Assembly (NCBI RefSeq): GCF_037201975.1
Contig: NZ_CP147520.1
Location: 1,984,001-2,048,000 of the forward strand
Length of the DNA stretch: 64,000 nt
From: Streptomyces sp. TG1A-60
GTDB taxonomy: Bacteria; Actinomycetota; Actinomycetes; Streptomycetales; Streptomycetaceae
Direction of reading: 5' to 3'
The position numbers and the translations under genes are program-made. Shown one piece after another: positions 26,203-38,193 of the stretch (its first letter is position 1; each line of letters opens with the position of its first letter). The notes beneath the pieces were generated by a model. The model was given only the letters and a program-made list of their open reading frames with translations, was not told the origin of the DNA and ran no database searches.

Positions 26203-27972
26203 ATGAGCCCCACTCCCTCCGCACGCCGTCTGCGTCTCGGTCTGCCGCGGCGGGTGTTCTCGCAGGTCCTGCTGATGCAGGTGGTGATCGCCGCAGGTGT
26301 CGCCGTCCTCGCGACGGGCCTGTTCCTCGCGCCGCTCGGCGACCAGTTGGACGACCAGGCGATGCGCCGGGCCCTCGCGATCGCGCAGACCACGGCGGTG
26401 CAGCCGCAGCTCGCCGAGGATCTCGTCTCGACGCGGCCGTCCGTGAACGGCCCCGTGCAAGCCGAGGCCGAGCGAATCCGAAGGGCCAGCGGGGCCGAGT
26501 ACGTGGTCGTGATGGACACGTACGGGACCCGTTGGTCGCACCCGGACGCAGCGGAGATCGGCGGAGTCGTGTCGACCGACCCGCGCCGCGCCCTGGCCGG
26601 GCAGGAGATCATGGAGATCGACTCGGGGACCCTGGGGCGCTCCGCCCGGGGTAAGGTGCCGCTGCGCGACGCCGAGGGGAAGATCGTGGGCGCCGTCTCG
26701 GTCGGTATCGAGTACGACAATGTGCGCGCCCGGTTGGTCCACGCGATCCCCGGGCTCCTCGCGTACGCCGGCGGGGCCATGGCCGTCGGTGCGCTGGCCG
26801 CGTATCTGATCTCCCGACGGGTCCACCGTCAGACCCGTGACCTGGCCTTCTCCGACATCGCGGGGCTGCTGGCCGAGCGTGAGGCGATGCTGCACGGCAT
26901 CCGGGAGGGCGTGGTCGCGCTGGACCGCGCCGGCCACGTGCGTCTACTGAACGACGAGGCGCACCGGCTGCTGGGCATCGGCGACGAGGTGGTCGGCAGG
27001 TCGCTCGACGACGCGCTCGGCCCCGGCCGTACGACCGATGTACTGGCCGGCCGGGTCACGGGCACCGACCTGCTGACCGTTCGGGGTCACCGCGTCCTGG
27101 TCACCAACCGCATGCCCACCGGCGACGGCGGTGCCGTCGCAACCCTGCGCGACCGCACCGAACTGGAGCAACTCGGCCGTGAACTGGACTCCACGCGCGG
27201 CCTGATCGACGCCCTGCGTGCCCAGGACCACGAGCACGCCAACCGGATGCACACACTCCTCGGCCTGCTCGAACTGGAGATGTACGACGAGGCCGTGGAG
27301 TTCGTCGGCGAGGTGGTCGGGGACCACCGGACGACCGCCGAGCAGGTCACCGAGAAGATCCACGATCCGCTGCTCGCCGCGGTGCTGGTCGGAAAGGCGA
27401 CTGTCGCGGCCGAGCGCGGAGTGGCGCTGTCGGTCGCGAGCGGCACGCTGCTGCCGGACCGGCTGATCGACCCCCGTGGGCTGATCACCATCGTCGGCAA
27501 CCTCGTCGACAACGCCCTGGACGCCGTCGCGGGCACCCGCCACGCGCGCGTGGCGGTCGATCTGCGCGCCGAAGGCCGTACGGCCATCCTCCGGGTGCGC
27601 GACACCGGTCCCGGAGTCCCGCCCGACCAACGGGAGTTGATCTTCACGGACGGCTGGTCCACCAAGACGCCACCGGCCCACCGCGAACGCGGCATCGGGC
27701 TCTCTCTGGTACGCCGCCTCGCCGAACGGCAGGGTGGCGGCGCCCGGGTCACGGAGGCGGCGGGCGGCGGCGCGGAGTTCACCGTCGTGCTGCCCGACGC
27801 ACTCGCGGAGCCGGCCCTGGTGACTCAGACGTCCGGGTCGACGCTTACCTCTACGGCACCCGACGACGAGCCGGCTCGGCACGACGAGCCGACGGCCGAC
27901 CGCGACGGGCGACCGGGGCCCGCGCAGGAGTCCGAAGCCGCCATCACAGCCGCCGAGAAGGAGTCGCGATGA
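26203..27972 (+). CDS. CitA/DcuS-family sensor histidine kinase
   Basis: 589 residues. One transmembrane helix near residues 18-45, an extracytoplasmic PDC/CACHE sensor (about 50-170), a second helix near 185-205, a cytoplasmic PAS (about 220-320), then the kinase core. The phospho-accepting His is in AQDHEHANRMH (near residue 345), the N box is NLVDNALDAV, the G box DTGPGVP and GIGLSLVRRL. Family members sense citrate, malate, succinate or other carboxylates. The tail is long, acidic and variable. Stop overlaps the response regulator start by four bases. Confidence 0.92.
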   Translation: MSPTPSARRLRLGLPRRVFSQVLLMQVVIAAGVAVLATGLFLAPLGDQLDDQAMRRALAIAQTTAVQPQLAEDLVSTRPSVNGPVQAEAERIRRASGAEYVVVMDTYGTRWSHPDAAEIGGVVSTDPRRALAGQEIMEIDSGTLGRSARGKVPLRDAEGKIVGAVSVGIEYDNVRARLVHAIPGLLAYAGGAMAVGALAAYLISRRVHRQTRDLAFSDIAGLLAEREAMLHGIREGVVALDRAGHVRLLNDEAHRLLGIGDEVVGRSLDDALGPGRTTDVLAGRVTGTDLLTVRGHRVLVTNRMPTGDGGAVATLRDRTELEQLGRELDSTRGLIDALRAQDHEHANRMHTLLGLLELEMYDEAVEFVGEVVGDHRTTAEQVTEKIHDPLLAAVLVGKATVAAERGVALSVASGTLLPDRLIDPRGLITIVGNLVDNALDAVAGTRHARVAVDLRAEGRTAILRVRDTGPGVPPDQRELIFTDGWSTKTPPAHRERGIGLSLVRRLAERQGGGARVTEAAGGGAEFTVVLPDALAEPALVTQTSGSTLTSTAPDDEPARHDEPTADRDGRPGPAQESEAAITAAEKESR

Positions 27973-28649
27973 TCGAGGTCCTGATCGTGGACGACGACAC
28001 CCGGGTCGCCCGCGTCAACGCCGCCTACGTGGAGAAGGTCGCCGGTTTCCACGTGGCGGGCGTGGCCCACAGCGCGGCCGAGGCACTCCACCAGTTGGGG
28101 ACGCTTCCTCACACGGACCTGGTCCTCCTGGATCACTACCTGCCGGACGAGACGGGCCTCGCTGTGGTCCAGGAGATGCGTCGCAGGGGCCACCAGACCG
28201 ACGTGGTCATGGTGACGGCGGCCCGTGACGTCTCGACGGTCCAGGCGGCGATGCGCCAGGGCGCGCTCCAGTACTTGGTCAAGCCGTTCGCGTTCGCCGG
28301 GCTGCGCGCCAAGCTGGAGGCGTACGCGGATTTGCGGCGCACCCTGGACGGCGGCGGCGAGGCCGAACAGGCCGAAGTGGACCGGATCTTCGGCGCGCTG
28401 TCGGCGGGCGGCGAGCCCGACCTGCCCAAGGGCCACTCCCCCACCACCGCCGAGCTCGTACGCCGTGCTCTGATGACCGCCGAGGGCGCGCTGTCCGCCC
28501 AGGAGGTCGCCGAACGGACCGGCCTCAGCCGCCAGACCGCCCAGCGCTATCTGAAGCTCCTGGAACGCACGGGACGGGCCCGCCTGACCCTCAAGTACGG
28601 TGACGCGGGCCGGCCGGAGCACCGCTACGCGTGGGCGACCCGCCCCTGA
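27969..28649 (+). CDS. CitB/DcuR-family response regulator
   Basis: 226 residues. Receiver domain at residues 1-120 with the acidic pair DDD near residue 9, phospho-accepting Asp in DLVLLDHYLP near residue 55 and the Lys in YLVKPF near residue 104. C-terminal HTH (SAQEVAERTGLSRQTAQRYLKLLE) near residue 180. It forms an ATGA-overlap operon with its kinase. A convergent symporter operon just downstream is a plausible target for carboxylate-dependent control; no binding site was recognised. Confidence 0.92.
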   Translation: MIEVLIVDDDTRVARVNAAYVEKVAGFHVAGVAHSAAEALHQLGTLPHTDLVLLDHYLPDETGLAVVQEMRRRGHQTDVVMVTAARDVSTVQAAMRQGALQYLVKPFAFAGLRAKLEAYADLRRTLDGGGEAEQAEVDRIFGALSAGGEPDLPKGHSPTTAELVRRALMTAEGALSAQEVAERTGLSRQTAQRYLKLLERTGRARLTLKYGDAGRPEHRYAWATRP

Positions 28650-28668
28650 AGTCACGAGCCCCCGGCCG

Positions 28669-30261
28669 TCACACCGCCCCGGCGCCCGTCAGCGACCGTA
28701 CCTCGGTCTCCGCGTGCTTCGCCTTGTCCGGCGGCTCGGCGGAGGTGACGGTGCCGAGCCAGCCCGCGAGGAACCCCAGGGGGATGGAGACCAGGCCCGG
28801 GTTCTGCAACGGGAAGTACTGGAAGTCGACGCCGGGGAACAGCGAGTCGGGACTTCCCGAGACCACCGGCGACAGCAGCACGAGAAGCACGGAGGGGACC
28901 AGTCCGCCGTACACGGACCACACCGCGCCACGTGTGGTGAAGCCGCGCCAGAACAGCGAGTACAGCAGCACGGGCAGATTGGCTGAGGCGGCGACCGCGA
29001 AGGCCAGACCGACGAGAAAGGCCACGTTGAGGTCCTTGGCGAGCAGTCCGAGCCCGATCGCGGCCACACCGATCCCCACGGCGGCAGCGCGCGCCACGGC
29101 GACCTCGCTGTACGGCTTCGCACGCCTGCGCCGCAACGACGCGTACAGGTCATGGGCGACGGATGCCGACGAGGCAAGAGTGATGCCCGCGACGACCGCG
29201 AGGATCGTGGCGAAGGCGATGGCGGCGACGATCGCGAACAGAACCGTGCCGCCGGTGGAGTCCGTGCCACCCCCCAGGTCGAGCGCCAGCAGCGGCACCG
29301 CCGTGTTCCCGGCCGCGTTGGACGCCCGTACGGCATCCGGGCCGACGATGGCGGCAGCGCCGAAGCCCAGCACGATCGTCATCAGGTAGAAGCCGCCGAT
29401 GAGGCCGATCGACCAGACCACCGATCGGCGTGCGGCCCGCGCGGTGGGCACCGTGTAGAAGCGCGACAGGATGTGCGGCAGCCCGGCCGTGCCCAGCACC
29501 AGGGCGAGTCCGAGGCTGATGAAGTCGCAGCGCGCGATCCAGTCACCGCCGTACTTCAACCCGGGCGCGAGGAACGCGCCCCCGTGTCCGCTGCGCTCGG
29601 CCGCCGTCCGCAGCAGCTGGTCGAAGTTTCCGTGGAACCGCAGCAGTACGAGCACGGTCAGCGCGATCGTCCCGCCCATCAGCAGGACCGCCTTGACGAT
29701 CTGGATCCAGGTGGTGGCCCGCATCCCTCCCAACGACACATAGACGACCATGAGGGCGCCGACCCCTACGACCGTCCAGGCCTGAGCCGCCTCGCTCTCG
29801 CCTCCCAGCAGCAGCGCGACGAGGGTGCCCGCTCCCACCATCTGCGCCACCAGATACAGAACGGACACGGTCACCGAGGAAGTTCCCGCCGCGATGCGCA
29901 CGGGCCGCTCGCTCATCCGCGACGCGACCACGTCGGCGAGCGTGAACCGTCCGCAGTTGCGCACCAGTTCGGCCACCAGGTACAGCACCACGAGCCAGGC
30001 GACCAGAAAGCCCACCGAGTAGAGCAGGCCGTCGTATCCGAACAGGGCGATGAGACCGGAGACACCGAGGAAGGAGGCGGCGGACATGTAGTCGCCCGCG
30101 ATGGCAAAACCATTCTCCATCGGCGAGAACAGCCGCCCGCCGGCATAGAACTCCTCCGCCGAACCATGCCGATTGCGGCCCACCCACGTCGTGATGCCCA
30201 ACGTGACCGCCACGAACGCGCTGAACAGCACCAGCGCCAGCGTCTGATGGTCGGCGGTCAC
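28669..30261 (-). CDS. Sodium/solute symporter (SSS), acetate-permease (ActP)-like
   Basis: 530 residues with about 13 hydrophobic helices. Family signature: SAEEFYAGGRLFSPMENGFA near residue 30, GDYMSAASFLG near residue 52, and ADVVASRM. This is the cation/acetate (monocarboxylate) symporter subgroup. Its GTG overlaps the stop of the upstream DUF485 gene (GTGA), a pairing seen with ActP-type transporters. It converges on the two-component system, so both may belong to one carboxylate-response locus. Confidence 0.9.
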   Translation of the reverse strand: MTADHQTLALVLFSAFVAVTLGITTWVGRNRHGSAEEFYAGGRLFSPMENGFAIAGDYMSAASFLGVSGLIALFGYDGLLYSVGFLVAWLVVLYLVAELVRNCGRFTLADVVASRMSERPVRIAAGTSSVTVSVLYLVAQMVGAGTLVALLLGGESEAAQAWTVVGVGALMVVYVSLGGMRATTWIQIVKAVLLMGGTIALTVLVLLRFHGNFDQLLRTAAERSGHGGAFLAPGLKYGGDWIARCDFISLGLALVLGTAGLPHILSRFYTVPTARAARRSVVWSIGLIGGFYLMTIVLGFGAAAIVGPDAVRASNAAGNTAVPLLALDLGGGTDSTGGTVLFAIVAAIAFATILAVVAGITLASSASVAHDLYASLRRRRAKPYSEVAVARAAAVGIGVAAIGLGLLAKDLNVAFLVGLAFAVAASANLPVLLYSLFWRGFTTRGAVWSVYGGLVPSVLLVLLSPVVSGSPDSLFPGVDFQYFPLQNPGLVSIPLGFLAGWLGTVTSAEPPDKAKHAETEVRSLTGAGAV

Positions 30262-30791
30262 CGCTCGCCCCCTCGAACCCCACGGGTCAACTCCTGGGTG
30301 TCCCAGCGCAGATCGAGCGCCGCCCGGTCCCGGCGCAGCCTCGCGTGACGTGCGTACGCCCACGTGAACAGGAACGTCGTGGCGAACTGCCCGAGCCCGG
30401 CCAGCATCGCCACGTTCACCGCGCCCGTCACGGGCCGCGCCATCAGCCCCGGTGCTGTGGTCGCCGCCACCACGTACCCGACGTACCAGCCAAAAAAGAC
30501 GGCGACACCCGGGATCACGAACCTGCGGTAGCGGCTGCGCACCTCCTGGAAGGCCGCGCTCCGTTGGACCTCCAGATAGATGTCCGCCGCGCCCCGGCTC
30601 CCCCGCGCATCGGGCACGACCGGTGCCGACCCGCCCGTACCGTCCAACTCCCCCCAGCCGGAGGCCAGCGCGTCGTACCAGGGATCGTCGAACCGCACAT
30701 CCGCGCTGGCGAGGCCGTGCCCCTCGTGCTGCTCAACCGGGCTCTCAGAACCACCCCCGCCTCGACGGGAACGGCTGGTGCTTGACTGCAT
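30258..30791 (-). CDS. DUF485 family membrane protein
   Basis: 177 residues. The N-terminal 70 residues are soluble and variable; two hydrophobic helices at about 90-115 and 130-150 form the DUF485 domain, with the typical QRSAAFQEVRSRYRRFVIPG lead-in. DUF485 proteins accompany SSS acetate permeases as small accessory subunits. ATG at 30791 chosen; a TTG two codons earlier is possible. Confidence 0.8.
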   Translation of the reverse strand: MQSSTSRSRRGGGGSESPVEQHEGHGLASADVRFDDPWYDALASGWGELDGTGGSAPVVPDARGSRGAADIYLEVQRSAAFQEVRSRYRRFVIPGVAVFFGWYVGYVVAATTAPGLMARPVTGAVNVAMLAGLGQFATTFLFTWAYARHARLRRDRAALDLRWDTQELTRGVRGGER

Positions 30792-31029
30792 GCCCAAGCA
30801 TGGACAGAACGGAAAGACCCCCGACTCTCGTCTTCACACTTCTTCACTCCATCAGGTGAAGCACCGGCCGACTTCCCCACCAGGGACGACCGACGACGGG
30901 CCGGCCGCGCACGACGAGAAGGGACGTGCCCGGGGTGTCCGCCCGCAGCGGCCTGCGCGTCAACAGGTGCGACCTCCCGGCCGACCCCTTCCGCGCCGAC
31001 CGAGGCCGGGCACCCCCGCGGCGCAGCCG

Positions 31030-33152
<2,123 letters not shown>

Positions 33153-33619
33153 GCGGTTCGCTCCTCGCTGAATTTCAGGTGAGGCCCTTTGGGGTAAGGG
33201 GCCGGGCTCTGTTGCCGGTCCGAGGGTACAGAGGCCTGGTAGAGCCGCTGTAACACCACCCTCGTCGGAAACTCAGAGTAGTCCAGAGTCGCATGCACGT
33301 TCGATCCCTCGATGGGGTGAAGTACATATCACGTTCCCTTCGAGGCATGAACCATTTAGGCTCCGGGCACGTCCTCATGAACAACCGGCAACCCAGCCGG
33401 GAGGACCGTACAACCGAAAGAACGACCACCAGAACCACCGACAGACAGCGCGAACCCGTACGACACGAAGACACGCACTACGGCTCATTCGCCGCCAACC
33501 GGCAGCAGACAGCCGGCCCGGAAAGATTTTTTCGAGTTAAAGCCGCGAGCGGGAACGTTTTCGGCCTGGTTGGATGTTGACCCTGGTACGACAGCTCGTC
33601 GAGCTAGAGAAGAGGCGAC
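33153..33619. other. Divergent intergenic region between parE and the zinc-ribbon gene
   Basis: 467 bases with lower GC content than the flanking genes, and promoters for both directions expected. A short hairpin (GGCCCTT/AAGGGGCC) lies just upstream of the parE ribosome site. On the plus strand GGGAAC and GTTG about 19 bases apart (33551-33579) weakly resemble an ECF-sigma promoter for the gene at 33620. No gene seen. Confidence 0.4.
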
Positions 33620-33844
33620 GTGACTACTGTTCTGACCCCCGCGACCCCGCTGACGGCCGCTGACCGATGCGACCGCTGCGGCGCCCAGGCCTACCTGCGC
33701 GTCGTCCTGCTGAGCGGTGGAGAGCTGCTGTTCTGCGCCCACCACGGCCGCAAGTTCGAGCCGGAGCTCAAGAAGATCGCCGCGGAGATACAGGACGAGA
33801 CGGAGCGGCTCACGGCCGTTCCCGCGACCGCAGAAGAGGACTAG
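33620..33844 (+). CDS. Small zinc-ribbon protein (DUF7455-like)
   Basis: 74 residues with GTG start after AGAGGCG. DRCDRCGAQAYLR and FCAHHGRKFEP give a Cys-x2-Cys plus Cys/His set that should hold one zinc. A conserved streptomycete gene that lies between parE and hrdB; function unknown. Confidence 0.75.
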   Translation: MTTVLTPATPLTAADRCDRCGAQAYLRVVLLSGGELLFCAHHGRKFEPELKKIAAEIQDETERLTAVPATAEED

Positions 33845-33985
33845 CGCTGACGCTTCGCACCTACGACGAGCCGCCGCCGGCTCAGGGCCGGTAATCGGGC
33901 GGCCACTCCCGTATCCACGGGGTGGCCGCCCGCTCTCGTACCGTGCACGACTCGGCGCACGGCCCGCGTAGCCGTCGGCGCCGCC

Positions 33986-34801
33986 TCAGCGGCTCCCCGC
34001 CAGCACCCGGGCCGCGTACGAGCCCCTGGTGTAGACGCCGGGGTTCCCGGCGAGCCCACAGCCGCTCCCCCACGACACGAGGCCGATCAGCTTTCCCTGG
34101 GCGACGAGCGGCCCTCCGCTGTCCCCCTGGCAGGCGTCCCGGCCGCCGGTCTGCTCCCCGGCGCACACCATGGAGCCGGGCAGATATCTGCCTGCCGCGC
34201 TGCCCGGGTAGGCCCTTTCGCAGACGGCGTCCGCCAGTACCTTCACCGGCGCGGCCCGCAGGATCTGCGCGTAGTCGCCGGCACCCGAGGTGTCCCCCCA
34301 GCCGTAGACCCCGGCCCGCGTGCCCGGCGCGTATACCGCGTCGCCCGCACCCGCCCATCCGATGACGGAGTCCGCGGGCAGCGGCGAGGCGAGGGTGACC
34401 ACCGCGAAGTCCCCGGCTTTCGTATAGGCGTCGTACTCCGGATTGACCCAGGTGCCGCTCACCGGAATCTCCTGGCCCTCGGCCGACCGCAGGTCGGCGC
34501 GGCCCGCGATGACTCTCAGGTCGACAATGCGTTCCGGTGGCGCGCCCAGCACGTCCTCGCTGAGGCAGTGGGCGGCTGTCAGGACGGTCGAGCGCCCCAC
34601 CACGACGCCCCCGCAGAACTGTCCGGCCCGCGTACCCCCGAACCGGTCACGACTGGACAGTGCCACCGCCCAGGGCGCCTGGGAGATCTCGACCGGTTGA
34701 CCGCCGATGACGACCTCCGCCGTCGCCGTTGGCGGTGACGCCAGAGGGATGACGGCCGTGGTGGCCACGAGGGCCAGCAGTCGGGCGAAGGATCGACGCA
34801 T
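33986..34801 (-). CDS. Secreted trypsin-like serine protease (S1 family)
   Basis: 271 residues. Signal peptide ends near PPTATA (residue 28). The mature enzyme probably starts near VIGGQPVEIS, consistent with zymogen activation. Catalytic triad: His in VLTAAHC (near residue 77), Asp in GDFAVVTLA (near residue 130), Ser in ACQGDSGGP (near residue 227). An Asp six residues before the Ser (RDACQGDSGG) gives trypsin-like Lys/Arg preference. Six Cys can form three disulfides. Monocistronic, between the zinc-ribbon gene and hrdB. Confidence 0.92.
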   Translation of the reverse strand: MRRSFARLLALVATTAVIPLASPPTATAEVVIGGQPVEISQAPWAVALSSRDRFGGTRAGQFCGGVVVGRSTVLTAAHCLSEDVLGAPPERIVDLRVIAGRADLRSAEGQEIPVSGTWVNPEYDAYTKAGDFAVVTLASPLPADSVIGWAGAGDAVYAPGTRAGVYGWGDTSGAGDYAQILRAAPVKVLADAVCERAYPGSAAGRYLPGSMVCAGEQTGGRDACQGDSGGPLVAQGKLIGLVSWGSGCGLAGNPGVYTRGSYAARVLAGSR

Positions 34802-34879
34802 GCGCGCTCCTCACTCTGGGCTTCGATAACACACCCAGAGTGATCTACCAGATGGGCTGCCGCATGGGCACGCACACGC

Positions 34880-34915
34880 CGAAGGCCCGGCTCCTTCGAG
34901 GGAACCGGGCCTTCG
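34880..34915. terminator. Hairpin terminator after hrdB
   Basis: Stem CGAAGGCCCGG / CCGGGCCTTCG with a 14-base loop, about 30 bases beyond the minus-strand hrdB stop. Confidence 0.8.
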
Positions 34916-34945
34916 AGCCGGCTGCGCGGGCAGGCGCTGTGCCAC

Positions 34946-36490
34946 CTAGTCGAGGTAGTCGCGCAGGACCTGCGAGCGGGACGGGTGGCGCAGCTTCGAC
35001 ATCGTCTTGGACTCGATCTGGCGAATGCGCTCACGCGTGACGCCGTACACCTTTCCGATCTCGTCGAGGGTCTTCGGCTGACCGTCGGTGAGGCCGAAGC
35101 GCATCGAGACGACGCCGGCCTCGCGCTCGGAGAGCGTGTCGAGGACGGAGTGCAGCTGCTCCTGCAGGAGCGTGAAGCTGACCGCGTCGGCTGGGACGAC
35201 GGCCTCGGAGTCCTCGATGAGGTCACCGAACTCGCTGTCGCCGTCCTCGCCCAGCGGGGTGTGCAGCGAGATGGGCTCACGGCCGTACTTCTGGACCTCG
35301 ATGACCTTCTCGGGGGTCATGTCGAGTTCCTTGGCCAGTTCCTCCGGGGTGGGCTCGCGGCCCAGGTCCTGGAGCATCTGGCGCTGGACGCGGGCGAGCT
35401 TGTTGATGACCTCGACCATGTGCACCGGGATACGGATGGTGCGGGCCTGGTCGGCCATGGCGCGGGTGATCGCCTGACGGATCCACCAGGTGGCGTACGT
35501 GGAGAACTTGTAGCCCTTGGTGTAGTCGAACTTCTCGACCGCGCGGATCAGACCGAGGTTGCCCTCCTGGATGAGGTCCAGGAAGAGCATGCCGCGGCCG
35601 GTGTAACGCTTGGCCAGGGAGACCACCAGACGGAGGTTGGCCTCCAGGAGGTGGTTCTTGGCGCGGCGGCCGTCCTCGGCGATGATCTCCAGCTCACGCT
35701 TGAGCTTGGGTGCGAGCTTGTCGGCGTTGGCCAGCTTGTCCTCGGCGAACAGGCCGGCCTCGATGCGCTTGGCGAGTTCGACCTCCTGCTCGGCGTTGAG
35801 CAGGGGGACCTTGCCGATCTGCTTGAGGTAGTCCTTGACCGGGTCGGCAGTGGCGCCGGCGGCTGCGACCTGCTGGGCGGGCGCGTCGTCCTCGTCCTCG
35901 TCGGACAGCACGAATCCGGCGTTCTCGGTGCCCTCGGGCTCCTCGCCGGGCTTGGCGCCGGGGGTCTCCTCAAGGACCTCTTCGTCGATCAGTTCGACGT
36001 CGTCCTTCTTGGCGGTGGTCTTCTTGGCCGCCGTCTTCTTGGCGGCGACGGTCTTCTTGGCGGGGGCCGCCTTCTTGGCGGTCGCCTTCTTGGCGGCGGC
36101 CTTCTTGGCGGGTGCGGCGTCCTCGGCGGAGACGTCGGCCGCGGGCACCTCGGGAGCGGCTGCGGCGGTGGCCTTCTTGCTGGTCACCGTCTTCGCCGCG
36201 ACCGTCTTGGTGGCGGTGCGCTTGGCCGGACTCTTCGCTGCGACGCTCTTTCGGGTGCGCTTGGGCTCCGCGGCACTGACCATCAGCGTCACACCCTCTT
36301 CCTCGAGGATCTGGTTGAGGCTGCGCAGTACGTTCTTCCACTGAGTGGCCGGAATCTGGTCAGCTTCGAAGGCGCGACGCACATCGTCGCCGGCGATCTG
36401 CCCCTCAGCCTTTCCCCGCTCAATGAGCGCCATGACAGAGACGGACTCGGCGATCTCCGGCGGGAGCGTACGGGATGTGCTGGCCGACAC
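34946..36490 (-). CDS. hrdB: Principal RNA polymerase sigma factor HrdB
   Basis: 514 residues, full-length group 1 sigma-70. The N-terminal part starts [15 protein letters not shown] and contains region 1.1, then a long Lys/Ala-rich stretch (about residues 90-165, multiple KKA/TAKK units) and an acidic stretch as in other Streptomyces HrdB. Regions 1.2-4.2 follow: [11 protein letters not shown], the region 2 core [14 protein letters not shown]...[29 protein letters not shown] (given in two parts), and region 4 [23 protein letters not shown] start at 36490 with GAGAGG upstream. It directs most vegetative transcription. Confidence 0.96.
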   Translation of the reverse strand: MSASTSRTLPPEIAESVSVMALIERGKAEGQIAGDDVRRAFEADQIPATQWKNVLRSLNQILEEEGVTLMVSAAEPKRTRKSVAAKSPAKRTATKTVAAKTVTSKKATAAAAPEVPAADVSAEDAAPAKKAAAKKATAKKAAPAKKTVAAKKTAAKKTTAKKDDVELIDEEVLEETPGAKPGEEPEGTENAGFVLSDEDEDDAPAQQVAAAGATADPVKDYLKQIGKVPLLNAEQEVELAKRIEAGLFAEDKLANADKLAPKLKRELEIIAEDGRRAKNHLLEANLRLVVSLAKRYTGRGMLFLDLIQEGNLGLIRAVEKFDYTKGYKFSTYATWWIRQAITRAMADQARTIRIPVHMVEVINKLARVQRQMLQDLGREPTPEELAKELDMTPEKVIEVQKYGREPISLHTPLGEDGDSEFGDLIEDSEAVVPADAVSFTLLQEQLHSVLDTLSEREAGVVSMRFGLTDGQPKTLDEIGKVYGVTRERIRQIESKTMSKLRHPSRSQVLRDYLD

Positions 36491-36601
36491 GAACAACCTC
36501 TCGGAACGTTGGAAAACGGCTTCCGGCCCCGTCCACTGCGGACCGGAGCCGACCACCGGCTTGGGAATGGGCCGACGGTGCGGGCGGGGGCCGGGAAGAT
36601 G

Positions 36602-36631
36602 CACAGCGCCGTGAACGGCGTCCGTATTCCC
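36602..36631 (-). promoter_or_regulatory. Candidate SigR-type promoter of hrdB
   Basis: On the minus strand GGGAAT, 18 bases, GCTGTG matches the thiol-stress sigma factor SigR consensus (GGGAAT-N18-GTTG) with one difference in the -10. Position about 110 bases before the hrdB start agrees with the known SigR-dependent hrdB promoter in S. coelicolor. Further upstream (about 36660-36700) is sequence resembling the main hrdB promoter region. Confidence 0.55.
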
Positions 36632-37120
36632 TCCGCGGCTGTCACCTCTTAGGTCATCGCGTTGTTCCCACGAGCGTTACGCCCAATCCGCGTGGCCCGA
36701 GTCACACCCCGTAAGCACTCAAAAGCGATCAGACACCGTCAGAGGTGCTCGACCGAGGCCACTACCGGTACTGCTTAAGCGGGTACCCGGACGATTCCCG
36801 AACGAACTCCTCCATGCGGATCACCGTCCACACCGAAATCCGGCCCTCTGCCCGGGACCGCCCGTCACGCAGGGATCCACCGCTCTCGCCCAGGACCCAC
36901 CGACCCCATCGGGACGGGGCGCCCCGCCGAGATGGACCGCCCCTCCAAAACAGGTCACCCCAGCCGCGCCCGGACGACGTCCGGCGTCCGGCGTGCCGCC
37001 GGGACCCCGCCGCATCCCAGGAGGATCCGATGGGGCCCGGCGGCACGGATTCGCCGGTCGGGCGATGCCACGGACGGACTCGCGTCCCGGCCGTGCCGCC
37101 TTGTCGCGCTCTCTGCGCCC
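36632..37120. other. hrdB upstream region / whiH downstream region
   Basis: 489 bases with no supported gene. The left part probably holds further hrdB promoters. A short GC-rich inverted repeat near 36970-36984 could end whiH transcripts. Nothing else seen. Confidence 0.35.
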
Positions 37121-38008
37121 TCAGTGCTCGCGCGGCGCGGGCACCACGCGCTCCACCTCGGGATGGACGGTGAGCAGCTGACGCATGGCCGCCTCGGCCG
37201 CCGCACCGTCGCCCGTGGCGAGGGCGTCGACGATCCGGGCGTGGTACACCAGGGTCGACTCGCCCGGCCGGTCACAACCGACGGTCGGACCGCCGGAGAC
37301 CTGCAGGGCCGCCGAGACGATCCCGGAGAGGTGCTCCAGCATGCGGTTGCCCGCAAGCTGGATGAGCAGCGAGTGGAACTCGCCGTCCGCGCGCGAGAAG
37401 GTCAGCGCGTCGCCCTGCGCCATGGCGTGACCCATGAGCTCGACCATGTCACCGAGGCGCTGCTGGACATCGTCACGGCCGTGCCCGGCGGCGAGACGGG
37501 CGGCGAGCGGGTCGATCGTCCAGCGCAGCTCGCTGAGCTCGCGCCGCTGGTTGTCGCGCTGCGGGCCGAAGGCCCGCCACTCGATGATGTCCGGGTCGAG
37601 CAGATTCCAGTCGCTGACCGGCCGTACGCGTGTGCCGACGTTCGGGCGGGCGCTGACGAGGCCCTTCGCCTCCAGGACGCGCAGAGATTCGCGGACGACG
37701 GTCCGGGAGACCTCGAACCGCTGGCCGATCTCCTCGGGCACGAGGGGGCGGTCCGCGCCCAGGTCACCGGAGACGATCATCTGGCCGAGCTGCTGGACGA
37801 GTTGGCCGTGCAGTCCGCGCCCGCGGCTCCCGGTGGCGCGTCGGCCGACACGCCCCAGCTCGGGGTCCGCGCCATCCCAGGCGGGGAGGCCGACGCGGTC
37901 GACACCGGGGGCCTCGGCATACGGGTAGCGGTCGAGTTCGCCCGATCCTGCGAGGCCGGAGGCGGCGGAGCGGGCGGCGGTCATCATGGTGTGCGCAAGG
38001 GTACTCAC
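37121..38008 (-). CDS. whiH: GntR-family sporulation regulator WhiH
   Basis: 295 residues from the GTG at 38008, the same length as S. coelicolor WhiH, and the same position next to hrdB. A poorly ordered N-terminus is followed by a GntR winged HTH at residues about 75-135 (GADRPLVPEEIGQRFEVSRTVVRESLRVLEAKGLVSARPN given in part) and an FCD effector domain whose His/Asp residues (near FSRADGEFHSLLI and VYHARIVDALATG) fit metal/ligand binding. It acts in aerial hyphae to control sporulation septation. A WhiG-type promoter sits right before the gene. Confidence 0.88.
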   Translation of the reverse strand: MSTLAHTMMTAARSAASGLAGSGELDRYPYAEAPGVDRVGLPAWDGADPELGRVGRRATGSRGRGLHGQLVQQLGQMIVSGDLGADRPLVPEEIGQRFEVSRTVVRESLRVLEAKGLVSARPNVGTRVRPVSDWNLLDPDIIEWRAFGPQRDNQRRELSELRWTIDPLAARLAAGHGRDDVQQRLGDMVELMGHAMAQGDALTFSRADGEFHSLLIQLAGNRMLEHLSGIVSAALQVSGGPTVGCDRPGESTLVYHARIVDALATGDGAAAEAAMRQLLTVHPEVERVVPAPREH

Positions 38009-38015
38009 GCATCCT

Positions 38016-38043
38016 TTGTCGGCTGCGTCCTCAACTCCCTTGA
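38016..38043 (-). promoter_or_regulatory. Candidate SigWhiG promoter of whiH
   Basis: On the minus strand TCAA, 16 bases, GCCGACAA resembles the WhiG (flagellar-type sigma) consensus TAAA-N15/16-GCCGATAA with two changes. It matches the known dependence of whiH on sigma-WhiG. The -10 ends only about eight bases before the GTG start, so the transcript may be leaderless or the true start may be an ATG further in (37990 or 37987). Confidence 0.65.
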
Positions 38044-38193
38044 GGTCTTTGGTGAAAAGCACACGAAAGGGTGATCGCTCACCTCGTCGCAATTGACGCC
38101 TTATCGGAAAGAAATGCGCGTTCCATGATGAGTTGTACGCATTGCGGCAAGGGAAGAGTACGGAGGGTGAGCACGAAAGAATGAGGACGATCA

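Noticed and set aside
34985-36652. 555-codon plus-strand ORF opposite hrdB
   Set aside because: Leu/Gly/Val low-complexity translation; antisense of hrdB.
36632-37120. tRNA or small RNA gene upstream of hrdB
   Set aside because: No cloverleaf or conserved RNA motif could be built from the sequence.
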